In this document: positions 19,671 to 30,857 of the stretch, in pieces
Layout: the number at the start of each line of letters is the position of its first letter
Position numbering within the stretch: position 1 is the first letter of the stretch
Made by a program: the position numbers and the translations under genes
Assembly: GCA_029721435.1 (NCBI GenBank)
Contig: CM056583.1
Location: 56,418,120-56,482,119, forward strand
Direction of reading: 5' to 3'
Source of the DNA: Gymnothorax reevesii
Lineage: Eukaryota > Chordata > Actinopteri > Anguilliformes > Muraenidae
DNA length: 64,000 bases
The notes under the pieces: model-generated
Told to the model about the DNA's origin: nothing
Databases searched by the model: none
What the model saw: only the letters and a program-made list of their open reading frames with translations

Positions 19671-19731
19671 CAACATTGCCTGATGCAGTATACACACGTC
19701 ACTTGCCTCAGGCAAAGTTGCACCGTCTGGG
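19661..19731. repeat. short hairpin next to the foldback
   Basis: ACGGTGCAACATTGCCTGA is followed after about 20 bases by its near complement TCAGGCAAAGTTGCACCGT. It overlaps the last bases of the larger foldback. Confidence 0.65.
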
Positions 19732-20534
19732 GCAGGTTTAACCCTCAAGCGACCAAGGGGGGTCAATTACACCCCAGGAGTATTTGTTCATGTGCCATCT
19801 TGATATATTAAATCAAAAAAAATGTTTCCCTTCCTGAGGTTGTCAAGCTATTCCTCTTACAACTTCTCATAGGTTTTTAGAGAAATTGGACCATTGGTGT
19901 GGCAAGGATAATTGAAAGATATGTAGGGTCATTTATAACCCCAGAAGTATAGGAGTGTTTTTGGAGTTGATAAAAGAGCAATTAGAGGCTCCATACCTCA
20001 TCCAAAACAAATTATTATTATTTCCTAGAAGAGATAGAAAATGTGCACCCAGGGGGGGCAAATGCCATCCATCAAATGACAAAAATACAACCCCAATTCC
20101 AAAATAGTTGGGATTCTGTATAAAATGTAAATAAAAACAGAATGCAATGATTTGCATATCTCATTCACCAACATTTTATTGACAATAGACAACATATCAG
20201 ATATCGAGAGTGAGACATTTTACCATGAAAAATATTAGCTCATTTTGAATTTGATAGCAGCAACACATCTCAAAAAAGTTGGGACAGGGGCAACAAAAGG
20301 CTGGAAAAGTAATTGGTACTAATAAAATAAAAAAACAGCTGGAGGAGCATTTTGCAAATAATTAGGTTAATTGGCCACAGGTCAGTAACATAATTGGGTA
20401 TGAAAAGAGCATTTTAGAGAGGTAGAGTCCCTCAGAAGTAAAGATGGGTATAAGTTCACCAATCTGCACAATATTGCTTCTAAAAATTCTGCACAATTTC
20501 AGAAAATGCTCCTCAATGTAAAATTGCAAAGACT

Positions 20535-21664
20535 TTGAATATCCCACCATCCAGAGTACATCATGCCATCAAAAGATACAGAGAATCTGGACAAATGTCT
20601 GTGCGCAAGGGACAAGGCCAAATGTCCATACTGGATGCTCATGGTCTTCAGGCCCTCAGGCGAAACTGCATTAAAAACAGACATAATTCTACATTGGAAT
20701 ACACTGCATGGGCTCAGGAACACTTCTAGTAATCATTGTCTGTGAACAGTTTGCCATGCAATCCACAAATGCAATTTTAAAGCTGTATCATGCAAAGAGG
20801 CCATGTGTGAACACAATCCAGAAATCCCGCCGTCTCCTCTCAGCCGAAGTTCATTTAAAATTGACTGAGGCAAAATGGAAAACTGTTCTCTGGTCAGATA
20901 AATCAATTCTAATTCTTTTTGGAGACCAGGTACACCATGTCGTGAGGTCAACAGAGGAGTGGGACCGTCCAGCTTATCAGTGCACAGTTCAAAAGCCCAC
21001 ATCTCAAACGATATGAGGCTGCAATATTGCCTATGGCATGGGCAGCTTGCTCATCTGGACAGGCACCATCAATGCTGAAAGGTATATCGAGGTTTTACAA
21101 CAACAAATGAAGGGTTCATTTGCAAAAACAGTTATGTGCATTTTGATTTATTTTCCTCAATCAATTTTTTAAATTGTGCACTCCAGGTAATATCAATCAA
21201 AGTAATGTTGGGTTATATTAGCAAGATATCTCAAAATTTTTTACTTTTCATAAATGGTGATTTTTGATTGTGTAGTCAAAGGAATACTCATCAACTGCAA
21301 TAGTTTATTCATTTAAAGAATGGTCTTTATCGGTTTCAGCAAATTAACTCTTCAAATGCTCTCATCCAGACAATGTCCCTTTCAGGGAAGGGATTGCATA
21401 TTTCAGCAAGAGGATGCTAAACCACATACTGCATCCATCACAACAGCATCGTTTCGCAGTAGAAGAGTCCAGGTGCCGAACTGGCCTGCCAGCAGTCCAG
21501 ACGTTTCACCAATGGGAAACATTTGGCGCATCATAAAACGAAAAATTCAGCAAAGACCCAGGACTGAGCAGCGAGAATCCTGCATCAGACAATGCTGGGG
21601 GCAGCATTCCTCTCCAAAACTCCAGCAATTGGTCTTCATACTTCCCAGACGTTTAGACTGTTAA
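20535..21664 (+). pseudogene. Tc1 transposase pseudogene (relic E)
   Basis: Plus-strand fragments in order: helix-turn-helix IPPSRVHHAIKRYRESGQM, RRNCIKNRHNSTLEYTAWAQ, KTVLWSDKSI (first Asp region), then QEDAKPHTA and SPDVSPMGNIW (second Asp retained; the Glu position reads Gly). Several frameshifts and a MITE insertion split it. Confidence 0.85.
21109..21353. mobile_element. 245-bp MITE inside Tc1 relic E
   Basis: Inverted ends GAAGGGTTCATTTGCAAAAA and complement GAAGAGTTAATTTGCTGAAA. It lies exactly where transposase similarity of relic E is interrupted. AAAT borders both ends, a possible 4-bp duplication. Confidence 0.65.
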
Positions 21665-22616
21665 AAGAAGAGGGGATGCAACACAATGGTAAACATGGCC
21701 CTATCCAAACTTTTTTGAGCCGTGTTGCTGCCATCAAATTCAAAATGAGCTAATATTTTTCATGAAATGTTGAAAGTGAAACATTCTACAATCTGATGTT
21801 GTCTATGTTCTATTGTCAAAATGTGGGTTTGAGATTTACAAATCCTTGCATTCTGTTTTTAATTACATTTCACACAGCATCCCAACTTTTTTGGAATTGG
21901 GGTAGTAAATCACTTCATCTGTTAATCGGTATTAATTTTTAAAATATTTTTGGCTGCTCAGAACTTTGCCTAGGTGAGATGAAATTTTGATTGGGTTTTT
22001 GGACCAATATCTACCTCTCTGTAAGTTTTGGTGCAGATCGCACATTTAGTCTTTGTGGTAAAGTTTGTGAGAGTAAGACAGACACACACAAACATAATTC
22101 CCTTGGCAGGGGTAAAGATGGCTGTACATCACATTATTCTGGATCTGATCAGTAAGGGTTACAGCAAAACATTTAGCAAATAAAAGTTGATCGTTACAAT
22201 AATATCAATGCCCATAAGGTCAAAGCATGCATACTTCCTGGGGACAAATGATAAATGACCTCACACAACTTTTACTTATTCTTGCCACACAAAAAAGTAA
22301 AATCAAAACTTTTATATTTGATCATTTAATTATATCTGCTACACTTGTATGAAGCTGTGTGGATATAATGAGTGCAAAATAGTCATTAGATATATGTATT
22401 ATTGCATAATACATAGTGGGGTCATTTATGACCATTTTAGCAGCTAAAAACACTTGGTTGCTAGAGGGTGAAAAAGCCAGTTTTTCCATTTGGCTCCATA
22501 TGTATTTAATACGCAAATTAAAAATATTTCCAATTAACTCAAACACACTCACCAAGTGGGATGCAAAAATGTGATTACGGCTAAAATAAATAATGCTTTA
22601 TTAATATCATTGCGTA

Positions 22617-23505
22617 CAACCACAATTCCACAAGAACTGGAACAGTATGTAAAATACAAATAAAAACAATTATTTGTAAATTTCTCTAATGTAGGCTACA
22701 TTTTGAATAAAATGACACAAGGAAAATTATTTGAAGTTTCATCTTTATGAACTGTAGTGACTTCTGAAAATATTTGAAAATTCCAAATTTGTTGTCTGCT
22801 AGTCAGTATTTCAAAACAATTGGAACAGGGTAATGGAAAAACTGAAAATGTGTGGAATTTTCAGAAATTCTCCCATTCAAAACATTTCACAGGCAAACAA
22901 ATGATTTGGTGATGGGTGATTTGATAATGACAATGTATAAAATGAGCAATCACAAAAGGCAACAGTCGTTTACCAGCAAAATGGTTCAAGGTTTGCACTT
23001 TCCCAAAAGCTGTATGAACAAATAGTCAAAGTCTCACGGGTTTAGAATAATATTTTTCAATACGCCTTTGCACTGAATTCAGGGATTTCACCATGGACAG
23101 TTGATTGCAGTAGATTGAAAACCCCAGACTATGGCGCAACTGACATTTGTATGAACATATTAGCAGGAACTGGCAATAGTAGGAACATATTCTGCCTTTG
23201 AAACATCAACAGTTAGTGTCTTCACTTCAACAGCAACCACTGAGTAAGAGTGAAAGGAGAGGGCAAGTTACACAGTGGTAAACATGCCCCTGTCCCACCA
23301 AATGTCCTGATAACGTTCCTCCATTTTGAAATAGTCATTAGTTTCAAAATGCAAAGCTGATGACACACAACAATATTTCTTTGTCATTTCCCCCCCAATT
23401 CACAGGTTAAACAAAAGGCATTTGCAAATTGCTGACTGCTGTCATTTACTTCACTATATTATTTACATTGTACGTATTGTCCCAGTTCTATTGGCATTTA
23501 GGTTA
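22617..23505 (+). mobile_element. Tc1/mariner relic F (internally deleted)
   Basis: Left end CAACCACAATTCCACAAGAA after TA. The right-end complement TAACCTAAATGCCAATAGAA is related. Near 23270-23320 the phrase ACACAGTGGTAAACATGCCC marks the 3' end of a Tc1 of the same kind as relic E. The length (889 bp) indicates a large internal deletion. Confidence 0.6.
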
Positions 23506-23865
23506 CAAACTGAGAACAATAATTTACCACAGAAAAATAGCAAGTGATCCGTTCTCGTAATATTAAACAAAAATTTAAGGTAATACAAGAGTGGAAGAAT
23601 TTTTAAGGATAAAACAAAATGAATAGCCGTTTGTGTGCTTCCTATTAGTTTCTATTGGCGTCGCTGCCACTTCATTTGATAAACTGTAGGTGAAGTGAGC
23701 AGTATGAAGGGAGAATAGGGAGAGGAGTTTTTTTTTTTTAAATTTCACAGTGGATATTTCGCCGTGAACCGATTTTACATTTCTATGGCTTTTTGGGCGT
23801 GACGTCTGGTACACGTGCAGTTATATCACATTTGCACCTGACATCTTTCACTAACTAATTTAGCG

Positions 23866-23960
23866 AGAGTTGAACTGCGAGCATTTAGCTTGCTAGCAGG
23901 CATTAATATGCACAAAATATAAAGTTTGCCAGCTAAACTTGACTGAAGAAACATAGCTTA
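23866..23960. repeat. left arm of a large interrupted palindrome
   Basis: It pairs with 25918-26036: AGGCATTAATATGCACAAAA here against TTTTGGTGCATATTAATGCC there, with the flanking GAACTGCGAGCATTT / AATGTTCGCGGTAC and GTTTCTTCA blocks also in inverted order. Tc1 relic G lies between the arms. Confidence 0.6.
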
Positions 23961-24288
23961 AGGGTTAGAAATTATGCCTAGCTGTTTTATTTGATCGTTC
24001 AGCCTGGTGAGACTATGTTAAGTAGTTAGCTACTCTTAGGTCTAGCCTACTTAGGTAGGCTTACTTAGTTAGATATCAAGTTTTGCGACAAGTACCGATT
24101 TACATTAATACCCAAGTATCTTCAGCCAACTTTAGTTAGGGTAAAAACTTGTTAGCTAGCGAATAAGCTAATAGCCTCATCAATGCGTAACTACACAGCT
24201 ACACCAACTACACAGCTAAATCATGACTACTTGCTGAAACAGTAGATAAGTAGCAAAATAATTGCAATTCAATGCTGTTACTGATTTA

Positions 24289-25861
24289 CAGTGGGGAAAA
24301 TAAGTATTTGACCCCTCGCTGATTTTGCAGGTTTGCCCACTTAGAAAGAATGCAACGATCTATAATTTTAATCGTATATACATTCTAAGAGTGAGAGATA
24401 GAATCACAAAGAAAATTCCCGAAAATCACATCATATAAATTTAAAAGAATTTATAACCATCTGATGAGGAAAAATAAGTATTTGACCCCCTACCATACAG
24501 CAAGTATTCTGGGTCCCACAAGCCAGTTAGTCTTTCTTTCTGACGCACCCCCAATTCCAACTAATTATTTACATCAAATACACCTGCCTCACGTCATTAC
24601 ATGTATAAAAGACACCTTCCCACTCCCAAACAACCAGATTCCAACATCTCCACCATGGGCAAGACCAAGGAGCTGTCTAAGGACATCAGGAACAAGATTG
24701 TTGACCTACACAAGGCTGGGATGGGCTATAAGAGAATGGGAAAGCAACTTTGAGAGAAAAGATCAACTGTCAGTGCAGTTATCAGGAAATGGAAGAAGTA
24801 CCACACTGCTGCCAACCTCCCTCGGTCTGGGCCTCCATGCAAGGTCTCGCCTCGTGAGATGTCCCTGATCATGCGAACTGTGAAGAATCACAAGGCAGGA
24901 ACTGGTTAATGAGCTGAAGTCAGCTGGGACCACACTTACAAAAGAAACAGTTGGTAACACACTACGCGGTCATGGATTGAAATCCTGCAGCGCATGCAAG
25001 GTCCCCCAGCTCAAGAAGGCACATGTACAGGCCCGCCTGAAGTTCGCCATTGACCACCTGGATGACTCAGAAGAGGCCTGGAAGAAGGTGACGTGGTCAG
25101 ATGAGACCGAAATAGAACTTTTTGGGCTCAACTCAACTCGCGATGTTTGGAGGGCAAAGAACACAGAGTACAACCCAAAGAACACCATCCCCACCGTCAA
25201 ACACAGTGGTGCTTTTCAGCCCAGGGGACGGCACAACTTCATTGCATTGAGGGGAGGATGGACAGGGCCATATACAGTGGAATTCTGGACCAACAGCTCC
25301 TTCCCTCAGTGAGAGAGCTGAACATGGGTCGAGGATGGGTGTTTCAGCACGACAACTACCCTAAGCACACCGCCAAAGCAACAAAAGAGTGGCTGAAGAA
25401 GAAGTACATCAAGGGTCTGGAGTAGCTTAGCCAGTCTCCAGACCTGAATCCAATTGAAAATCTTTAGAGGGAGCTTAAAATTCGGGTTGCAAGGCGACAG
25501 CCTCGGGACCTGAATGATTTGGAGGCTGTCTGCAGGGAGGAGTGGGCCAACATCCCTGCCAAAATGTGCACAAACCTTGTCAACAACTATAAAAATTGTT
25601 TGACATCTGTGCTAGCCAATAATGGCTTTTCTACAAAATATTTACATGCTGTTTGTCCAGGGGGTCAAATACTTATTTTTCCTCATCAGATGGTTATCAA
25701 TTTTTATAAATTCATATGATGTGATTTTCAGGAATTTTCTTTGTGATTCTGTCTCTCACTGTTAGAATGTATATACGATTAAAATTGTAGATCGTTGCAT
25801 TCTTTCTAAGTGGGCAAACCTGCAAAATCAGCGAGGGTTCAAATACTTATTTTCCCCACTG
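24289..25861 (+). mobile_element. Tc1/mariner element G, full length with TA TSD
   Basis: CAGTGGGGAAAATAAGTATT at the left is repeated inverted at the right, with TA at 24287-24288 and 25862-25863. The terminal repeats are about 200 bases, with inner copies of AATAAGTATTTGACCCCCT (IR/DR structure). Length is 1573 bp. Confidence 0.92.
24655..25640 (+). pseudogene. Tc1 transposase pseudogene (element G)
   Basis: It starts [20 protein letters not shown] and has the bipartite DNA-binding region, then [32 protein letters not shown] and NPIENL. All three DDE residues are visible. Lesions include a stop after MGKQL (about 24751), TGG-to-TAG changes at about 25423 and 25464, and frame changes between 24868 and 25312. 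Confidence 0.88.
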
Positions 25862-25917
25862 TATATGCACTCAAATAGCAAGCTGACCAAGCAAAGTAGC
25901 TAGCTAGCCAAGCCTGC

Positions 25918-26036
25918 AAGCTAGTTTGTTGGTTTCTTCACTCAATGTTAGCTGGTAAATTTTATTTTTGGTGCATATTAATGCCAGCAAGCAAAATAAA
26001 TGTTCGCGGTACAACTGTAGCAAAGGTAGTTGGTGA
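25918..26036. repeat. right arm of the interrupted palindrome
   Basis: Inverted partner of 23866-23960. A related direct copy of its core (GATGCATGTAAATGCCAG) follows at about 26200. The surrounding DNA is rich in agctagct runs. Confidence 0.55.
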
Positions 26037-26333
26037 AATAATAACTATTCATTCATTCATTTTCTATTGACTTCCAAGCACAAAAATATAACTGTTAGCT
26101 AGCTAGGCTACTGAACTAGCTAGCAAAGCAAGCAAACTAACATTAGCTAGCTAGATGGCTGGCTAGAATCCTTTCTGCCAACTTAGCTAGTAATATTTGA
26201 TGCATGTAAATGCCAGTTTTTTGCAAATTTACAACTATTGACCGTTATCCATTGATTTCTATGCTTCACGTCTAAGGTCGTCATCGCAAGTGAACCCTTT
26301 GTGCATGCTCACAAGGTTGCAATTTTGAGTGGA

Positions 26334-27637
26334 CCCTGAGGCTGTATTCCAATCCCTGTTCTCAAACACACTGTAAAAAAACCAAAGTTGTCTCCACTGA
26401 AAAAAGTTAGTTTCCAGGCTGACTTAGAATTTTAAGCTCATTGAACTTGAGATGACAAGTAGAAGGTATATTCAACTTATAATCTTAAATTCAGTTAACT
26501 TGAAATTCTAAGTCAGCCTGGAAACTAACTTTTTTCAGTGGAGATAACTTTGGTTTTTTTACAGTGCAGAGAACACTGATCGTCGCAAATCGAATACCAA
26601 AGAACATTTTCCCGAACGAGTTTTCCGCGTTCTTGACCTCAGTGGTAACCTGACACGCCAGACGGACTGTTCCATATATCCACCACGGAAATATCTCACA
26701 AGTCCATCTGGGAAAGAGCCCTTCAAAAAAGTTTTCAGAGGAGGAAGCTTCAAAAAAATCTGTGACAGCTGATGGACAATGGTTCTTCTTGTCACACTCA
26801 TCGCCGACCAATCCACATGGGGTTTGGAGTCCTTCACATCTTTTTCAGGACCAGAGGAGCCAGCTGGTAGATCAACCTCTTACCGAAACCGGTTGGGAGA
26901 AGAGCAAAAACATCGTTTCCAGTCAGAAAAGCTTTTAGTGACACTCTTTGCTCCTCTTTTCATGAAAAAACTGAGTCCATTTCCGAGAAAATTGTTGATA
27001 TTGACCCAGCCACAGGAAGCGCTTTCCACGCCGCCAATGAATTCAAACATAAAGTCGCTTCCTGGAGATGTCACGTCTGCATCTCCCACCTCTCTTTCCC
27101 CTGATTGGCCCGTAGAAAATTTAGCCGTGAAATTGTTGGACGACGGTAGTTGGCAAGACGGACCTGCAGGATTTCAGATAATTAATCAGGCAGGGCGTCT
27201 GCTCGGCAAGGCTACCACGGTGGTGTGGTAAAGAACGACAGGGAACAAACATGGCAGCCACTGGCGAAATTGATGAAATGTAAGCTGATTTTATCCCTCG
27301 TATGGTCCATTTTACCAAACTTTGTAGATTTCGGAACAATTTCATCTATTCACTGATCCATTAGGCCTTGGCGTTGACCCAATTCTGGATTGAAAAAAAT
27401 CACGTAACTGTTCACAATTCTTTGCTTCGTGATCTTGAATAGACTATTTGCGAGAACCGTGTTGCCCCTGACATCCCCGGTACCTCTGCCAAACATTCAG
27501 TAGCGTGGGTCAACGCATAGGATTGCAGAGGCATACCCATGGTTTCCGTTCCCAACTGTTCAGACATATTCGAATCCCGACTAATTCCCGAGCTGTTCAG
27601 GAACAGTCTAGAACAGGGATTCAAATGCAGCCCTGGC
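26334..27637. mobile_element. unclassified element with ~30-bp inverted ends
   Basis: Left GGCTGTATTCCAATCCCTGT followed by TCT, right complement GGCTGCATTTGAATCCCTGT followed by TCT. A MITE sits in its left end. Open frames exist on both strands (for example 26559-26837 minus, 26779-27231 plus) but no domain is recognised. An ATGGCAGCCACTGGCGAA start followed by a gtaag donor near 27250-27290 could be a first exon of its own gene. Confidence 0.45.
26369..26566. mobile_element. 198-bp palindromic MITE (CACTGTAAAAAA ends)
   Basis: The outer ~70 bases are nearly perfectly inverted: CACTGTAAAAAAACCAAAG...CTGACTTAGAATT against AATTCTAAGTCAG...CTTTGGTTTTTTTACAGTG. The ends are typical of a widespread fish MITE class. 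High arm identity suggests a recent insertion. Confidence 0.88.
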
Positions 27638-27648
27638 TGTGGCCAGAG

Positions 27649-28193
27649 CATAGACTGTATAAAAAGATTGACGCAGCACCCCGGTCTGAAAAATGAAAGC
27701 CATGCGGAAGTATCGTAAAATGGCATTCTATTTAATGGCCAGCAGATGGCGACGTGGATGGTTGCAGGTAGAAGTTCAATGCTATAGAAGTCTATGAGAA
27801 AATTACCCTACTTTCCCACCTGATTTTTCATTTAAAGAATGATGATTTTTCACATTATTTTATGGTAGCTATAGCAAGTCTCAAGTCTCCTTCGATATAT
27901 CATGATGTTCATTTTTGTAAATTATGGTCACTTATAGACTAGAATTAAGGATAAAGCCAGAATATGCTTTAGGGGCGTGGCTATCCTCTGGTCCTCGTCC
28001 GATACGGTCAGATCCAGAGCCACGGTCCTCCCCGGATCGTCAATACACGCTCTCGTCCAATAGAAATCACATCCGGCTTCAAAATGACAACATGGCGCAA
28101 TTCAAAGTGCCAAAATCGAGGCTTCCTTTATGATATTCTGAAACCAATGAGTGACGTCACGGTAGCTTCGTCAATCTGTTTATACAGTCAATG
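27649..28193. mobile_element. 545-bp DNA element with 8-bp TSD
   Basis: Ends CATAGACTGTATAAA and complement CATTGACTGTATAAA (the repeat with AGACTGTATA/TATACAGTC ends seen in many fish). Flanks GGCCAGAG at 27641-27648 and 28194-28201 are identical. It contains CAGCAGATGGCGACGTGGAT and ATGACAACATGGCGC but no long frame. Confidence 0.8.
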
Positions 28194-28467
28194 GGCCAGA
28201 GCCATGGCTAAAAAGAAAATACGTCTAAAAATGAAACAACAGCGCATGCGTGCAGGAAGTCACAGCCACATAGCCGTGGAAATGTACCGGTTCTTGGCAA
28301 AATATCCTCAGCAACATGGTCTGCAACAAAAATGTGTAAAAATATCAGCAATTCGCGAATTATGGAGGCGTCTCAATTTTTCATCGGATAAACTGATTTT
28401 TTTTCTCTTTGATGCGATCATAGGCATTAACCTATTGGCTACGTTGATTATATTGCACATATTATAA

Positions 28468-28731
28468 TTAGAGCCTGATGGCAACAATGATGATTGTTAT
28501 GACTGAGTGCGATTGATTCTGAATGCTAAATGCACCTTTCGAAAAGAGGCAGATGTTAACAGAGAAAATGCGTGGCACCACTTCCTTTCTAAATCGCGAG
28601 CCAGACAGACACCTGGCCAACTTTTTTAGGAGGTGCACAAAGCCCATAATTCCAAACAATGAAATAGCATAAAAGATAGCAACAAGACAAAGCTGACGTC
28701 CATTAAATTCATTGACAGAGATATTCCACAC
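28468..28731 (-). other. unassigned open frame with hydrophobic segment
   Basis: The minus-strand frame (87 codons if it starts at GTG, open a little further upstream) contains VNEFNGRQLCLVAIF, a ~20-residue hydrophobic stretch ending IMGF, then the basic block HLLKKLARCLSGSRFRK. It ends in TAA. I recognise no family. It may be a piece of a gene or transposon captured next to the 27649-28193 element, or chance. Confidence 0.25.
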
Positions 28732-28779
28732 GCCTTTTTGAACGAATACCTACCTATGCACGTAGCAGCAGCCTATATA

Positions 28780-29290
28780 GTTCGATGCCACACCACAATT
28801 ATTTACTACGCTACGTAATCGCATGTCAGGAATTACAATCCAGACGAACCATTATTATTTATAGGCTATTTAAATGGAGAGGTAGACCCAAAATGAAAAC
28901 AGTGGCTCTTGCGGTGTAGTTAATCTAATTGCGATTCATGCCTGTCATTGTTCATCGCGCAACCCATAAATGGCTCCCTTTCTTTCGTAAAAGCTCTCGC
29001 CAGTCCCACTACTTGCGCTTTGTCAAATGGCTCACAGTAAATTTGTCATACCTCGTCGGACTGCGGTAAAGTCGATTTTATATTCGGACTCCGGCGTCAA
29101 TTGCTCATGAACGACATTTCATAAAATTAAACTAAACATGTTCCGAATACGCACACAGACGGTAACGGGCCACAATGATCGTACGAAGACGGGTAGACAT
29201 TCGTATGATTTTGACAAACTTTCAAATATCCCAGCCTCTCGTACTTCCGTGATGTAAGGGACCGTCAATAAAGTTCTCTGTCAGAAGTCC
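28780..29290. other. CpG-dense intergenic patch
   Basis: CpG is clearly more frequent here than in neighbouring DNA, for example eight in the 60 bases from 29041 and many from 29130 to 29245. The base composition is not GC-rich. No exon or element is identified. It could be a young, not yet CpG-depleted insertion or a promoter. Confidence 0.3.
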
Positions 29291-30084
29291 ATTTTAAATA
29301 AATCATTCATACTTAGACAAACACGAGTTACATGGAAGTAAATCCAACCCAAAATGACCACCAGTCATTGGTGTAAACTGATCCTTGGTTTATTGTTCGT
29401 TCATTTTTATTTGGGGGGAAGAAGAAGGAAAAAAAAGACTCGGCAGCATCATTAACCCGAAGGGACGAATACTTAAGTCAGAATCAGATTCAGATTTCCC
29501 TGGTTGGTATTAGTACAGATGTCAGTGTTGGAACAGTAAATTCCATATAAATGTAAACTGTATAAGTCATTTTCCCCTTCAGTTAAAGAACTAAGTCTTT
29601 AATTTTTTTAAATATATATGTTTTAGGACTGTAAATATTACACATGCAAAGATATTGATACATTTCACAAATATTGACCAAAATAAGGCTATTTATGTGA
29701 GTTTTGAAAGATCTAGTAGATCCATAAAGTGTAATTTGTTATAGCGCTGAATACACGACAAGTTTTAGTACGAGCTATTAGTGGACCATTCAGTACTTTT
29801 AAATGCACAGTCAAGTCAAGCAATGGTTATAGCTCGATTAGGCCATTTAATTGGAGGACTGTCCTTGTCTCAGTTACATGCACTTTAGGGAAATCGGTTT
29901 ATTGACCAAAGCATTTACATCACTGCTATGATAGGGGGCGATATGCCCTCTTTCAGCTTGTTCATGTTGAACCCTTTTCTGGTTGACCTATTAAGTCACA
30001 GACCAAACATTCCACAAACAATTTAGCTGGCAACAAACTGGTAGCATCATGTCGAATGGCGAAAAGATGGACAACTTCACGGCT

Positions 30085-30215
30085 CTGGGGCATGTATCCT
30101 TAAAATGTAGTTGCTAACTAAGTTAACTAAGTTAGCAACTTACATAGTTTTTCCTTTCACAGTCAGTGGTTCCAACTAAGTAAGTTAGCATCTGAGCTAT
30201 CAGGAAACGCAACAG
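30085..30215. mobile_element. hairpin MITE, copy 1
   Basis: It shares GTTAGCAACTTACATAGTT with copy 2 at 30384-30500 and has weakly inverted ends (GTATCCTTAAAA... / ...ATCAGGAAACGC). Confidence 0.5.
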
Positions 30216-30383
30216 TGTTCATTTCACATGTGCTGTACGCTATGCTTTTTATGCAGTTGAGATGCACACTATCCCTGATGGTTATGGTCTTAGTCCAAAG
30301 CTGGCGGCAATGCCATATGCTCCAGGAGTGCTCCAGCAACGCAACTTCCGTCATGCTCCACTCTGTGCCCTCTCTACTACCTT

Positions 30384-30500
30384 GGGCCGGGTTTCCCAAA
30401 AGCGTAATTGCTAACAAAGTTAGCAACTTACATAGTTCGTCCACTCACAGTTTCAACTGTGTGAGTTACCATCTGTGCTTTTGGGAAACAATACCCGGGC
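30384..30500. mobile_element. hairpin MITE, copy 2
   Basis: Inverted ends GGGCCGGGTTTCCCAAAAGC and complement of GCTTTTGGGAAACAATACCC. The interior is shared with copy 1. Total 117 bp. Confidence 0.65.
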
Positions 30501-30509
30501 TTCCAGTAA

Positions 30510-30857
30510 ATGTTGGATGCAGGTCAGGAACAGAGACTAGTGGGAGAGAGAGTCATGATTTTGAATGATTTTTCTGATGGTGGGTGGAAGGAATATTTTT
30601 GGTCATTTGATAAATTATGTGGATTAATAGAAGAAGTTATGAGCCCCCATGACGTGACTGTTCGAGCGCCAGTACCATTGCAGATGAGGATTGATGCTGC
30701 TTGTATATACTTGCCAGTAGCGCAGAGAACAGAGTTGTTGTTAATCAGTTTGGTGTTCACAAGTCCTCAGGATTTCTGGGTCAAAACCCTGCAGGATGAA
30801 CTGTGGAGCATGCTTAGTCCAGCTCGGTTTGATTCAAGTGTATACATGGAGGAGTAA
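30510..30857 (+). pseudogene. PIF/Harbinger transposase N-terminal fragment
   Basis: The frame reads WKEYFWSFDKLCGLIEEVMS then VRAPVPLQMRIDAACIYLP. This is the layout of the region upstream of the DDE domain in Harbinger transposases, where a SFxxLCxxL helix is followed by RxPVxxxxRxAxALxxLA. No DDE triad is present. Confidence 0.45.

Larger units (their letters stand above)
20088..21905 (+). mobile_element. Tc1/mariner relic E
   Basis: The ends match for about 60 bases: CAACCCCAATTCCAAAATAG on the left and the complement CTACCCCAATTCCAAAAAAG on the right. TA flanks both sides. Without a 245-bp MITE inserted at 21109 the element would be 1573 bp, the usual Tc1 size. Confidence 0.88.
19742..22468. 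mobile_element. piggyBac-like element containing a Tc1
   Basis: Left end CCCTCAAGCGACCAAGG after TTAA (19738-19741). Right-end complement CCCTCTAGCAACCAAG is followed by a degenerate TTAA (TGAA). Inner GGGTCA(A/T)TTA motifs repeat near both ends. TTAA target and CCCT termini fit piggyBac, but no piggyBac transposase is present, so it is a non-autonomous or gutted copy carrying Tc1 relic E. Confidence 0.5.

Noticed and set aside
26779..27231. 150-codon plus-strand frame
   Set aside because: Frames are open on both strands of the same DNA and neither shows a domain. Treated as element interior.
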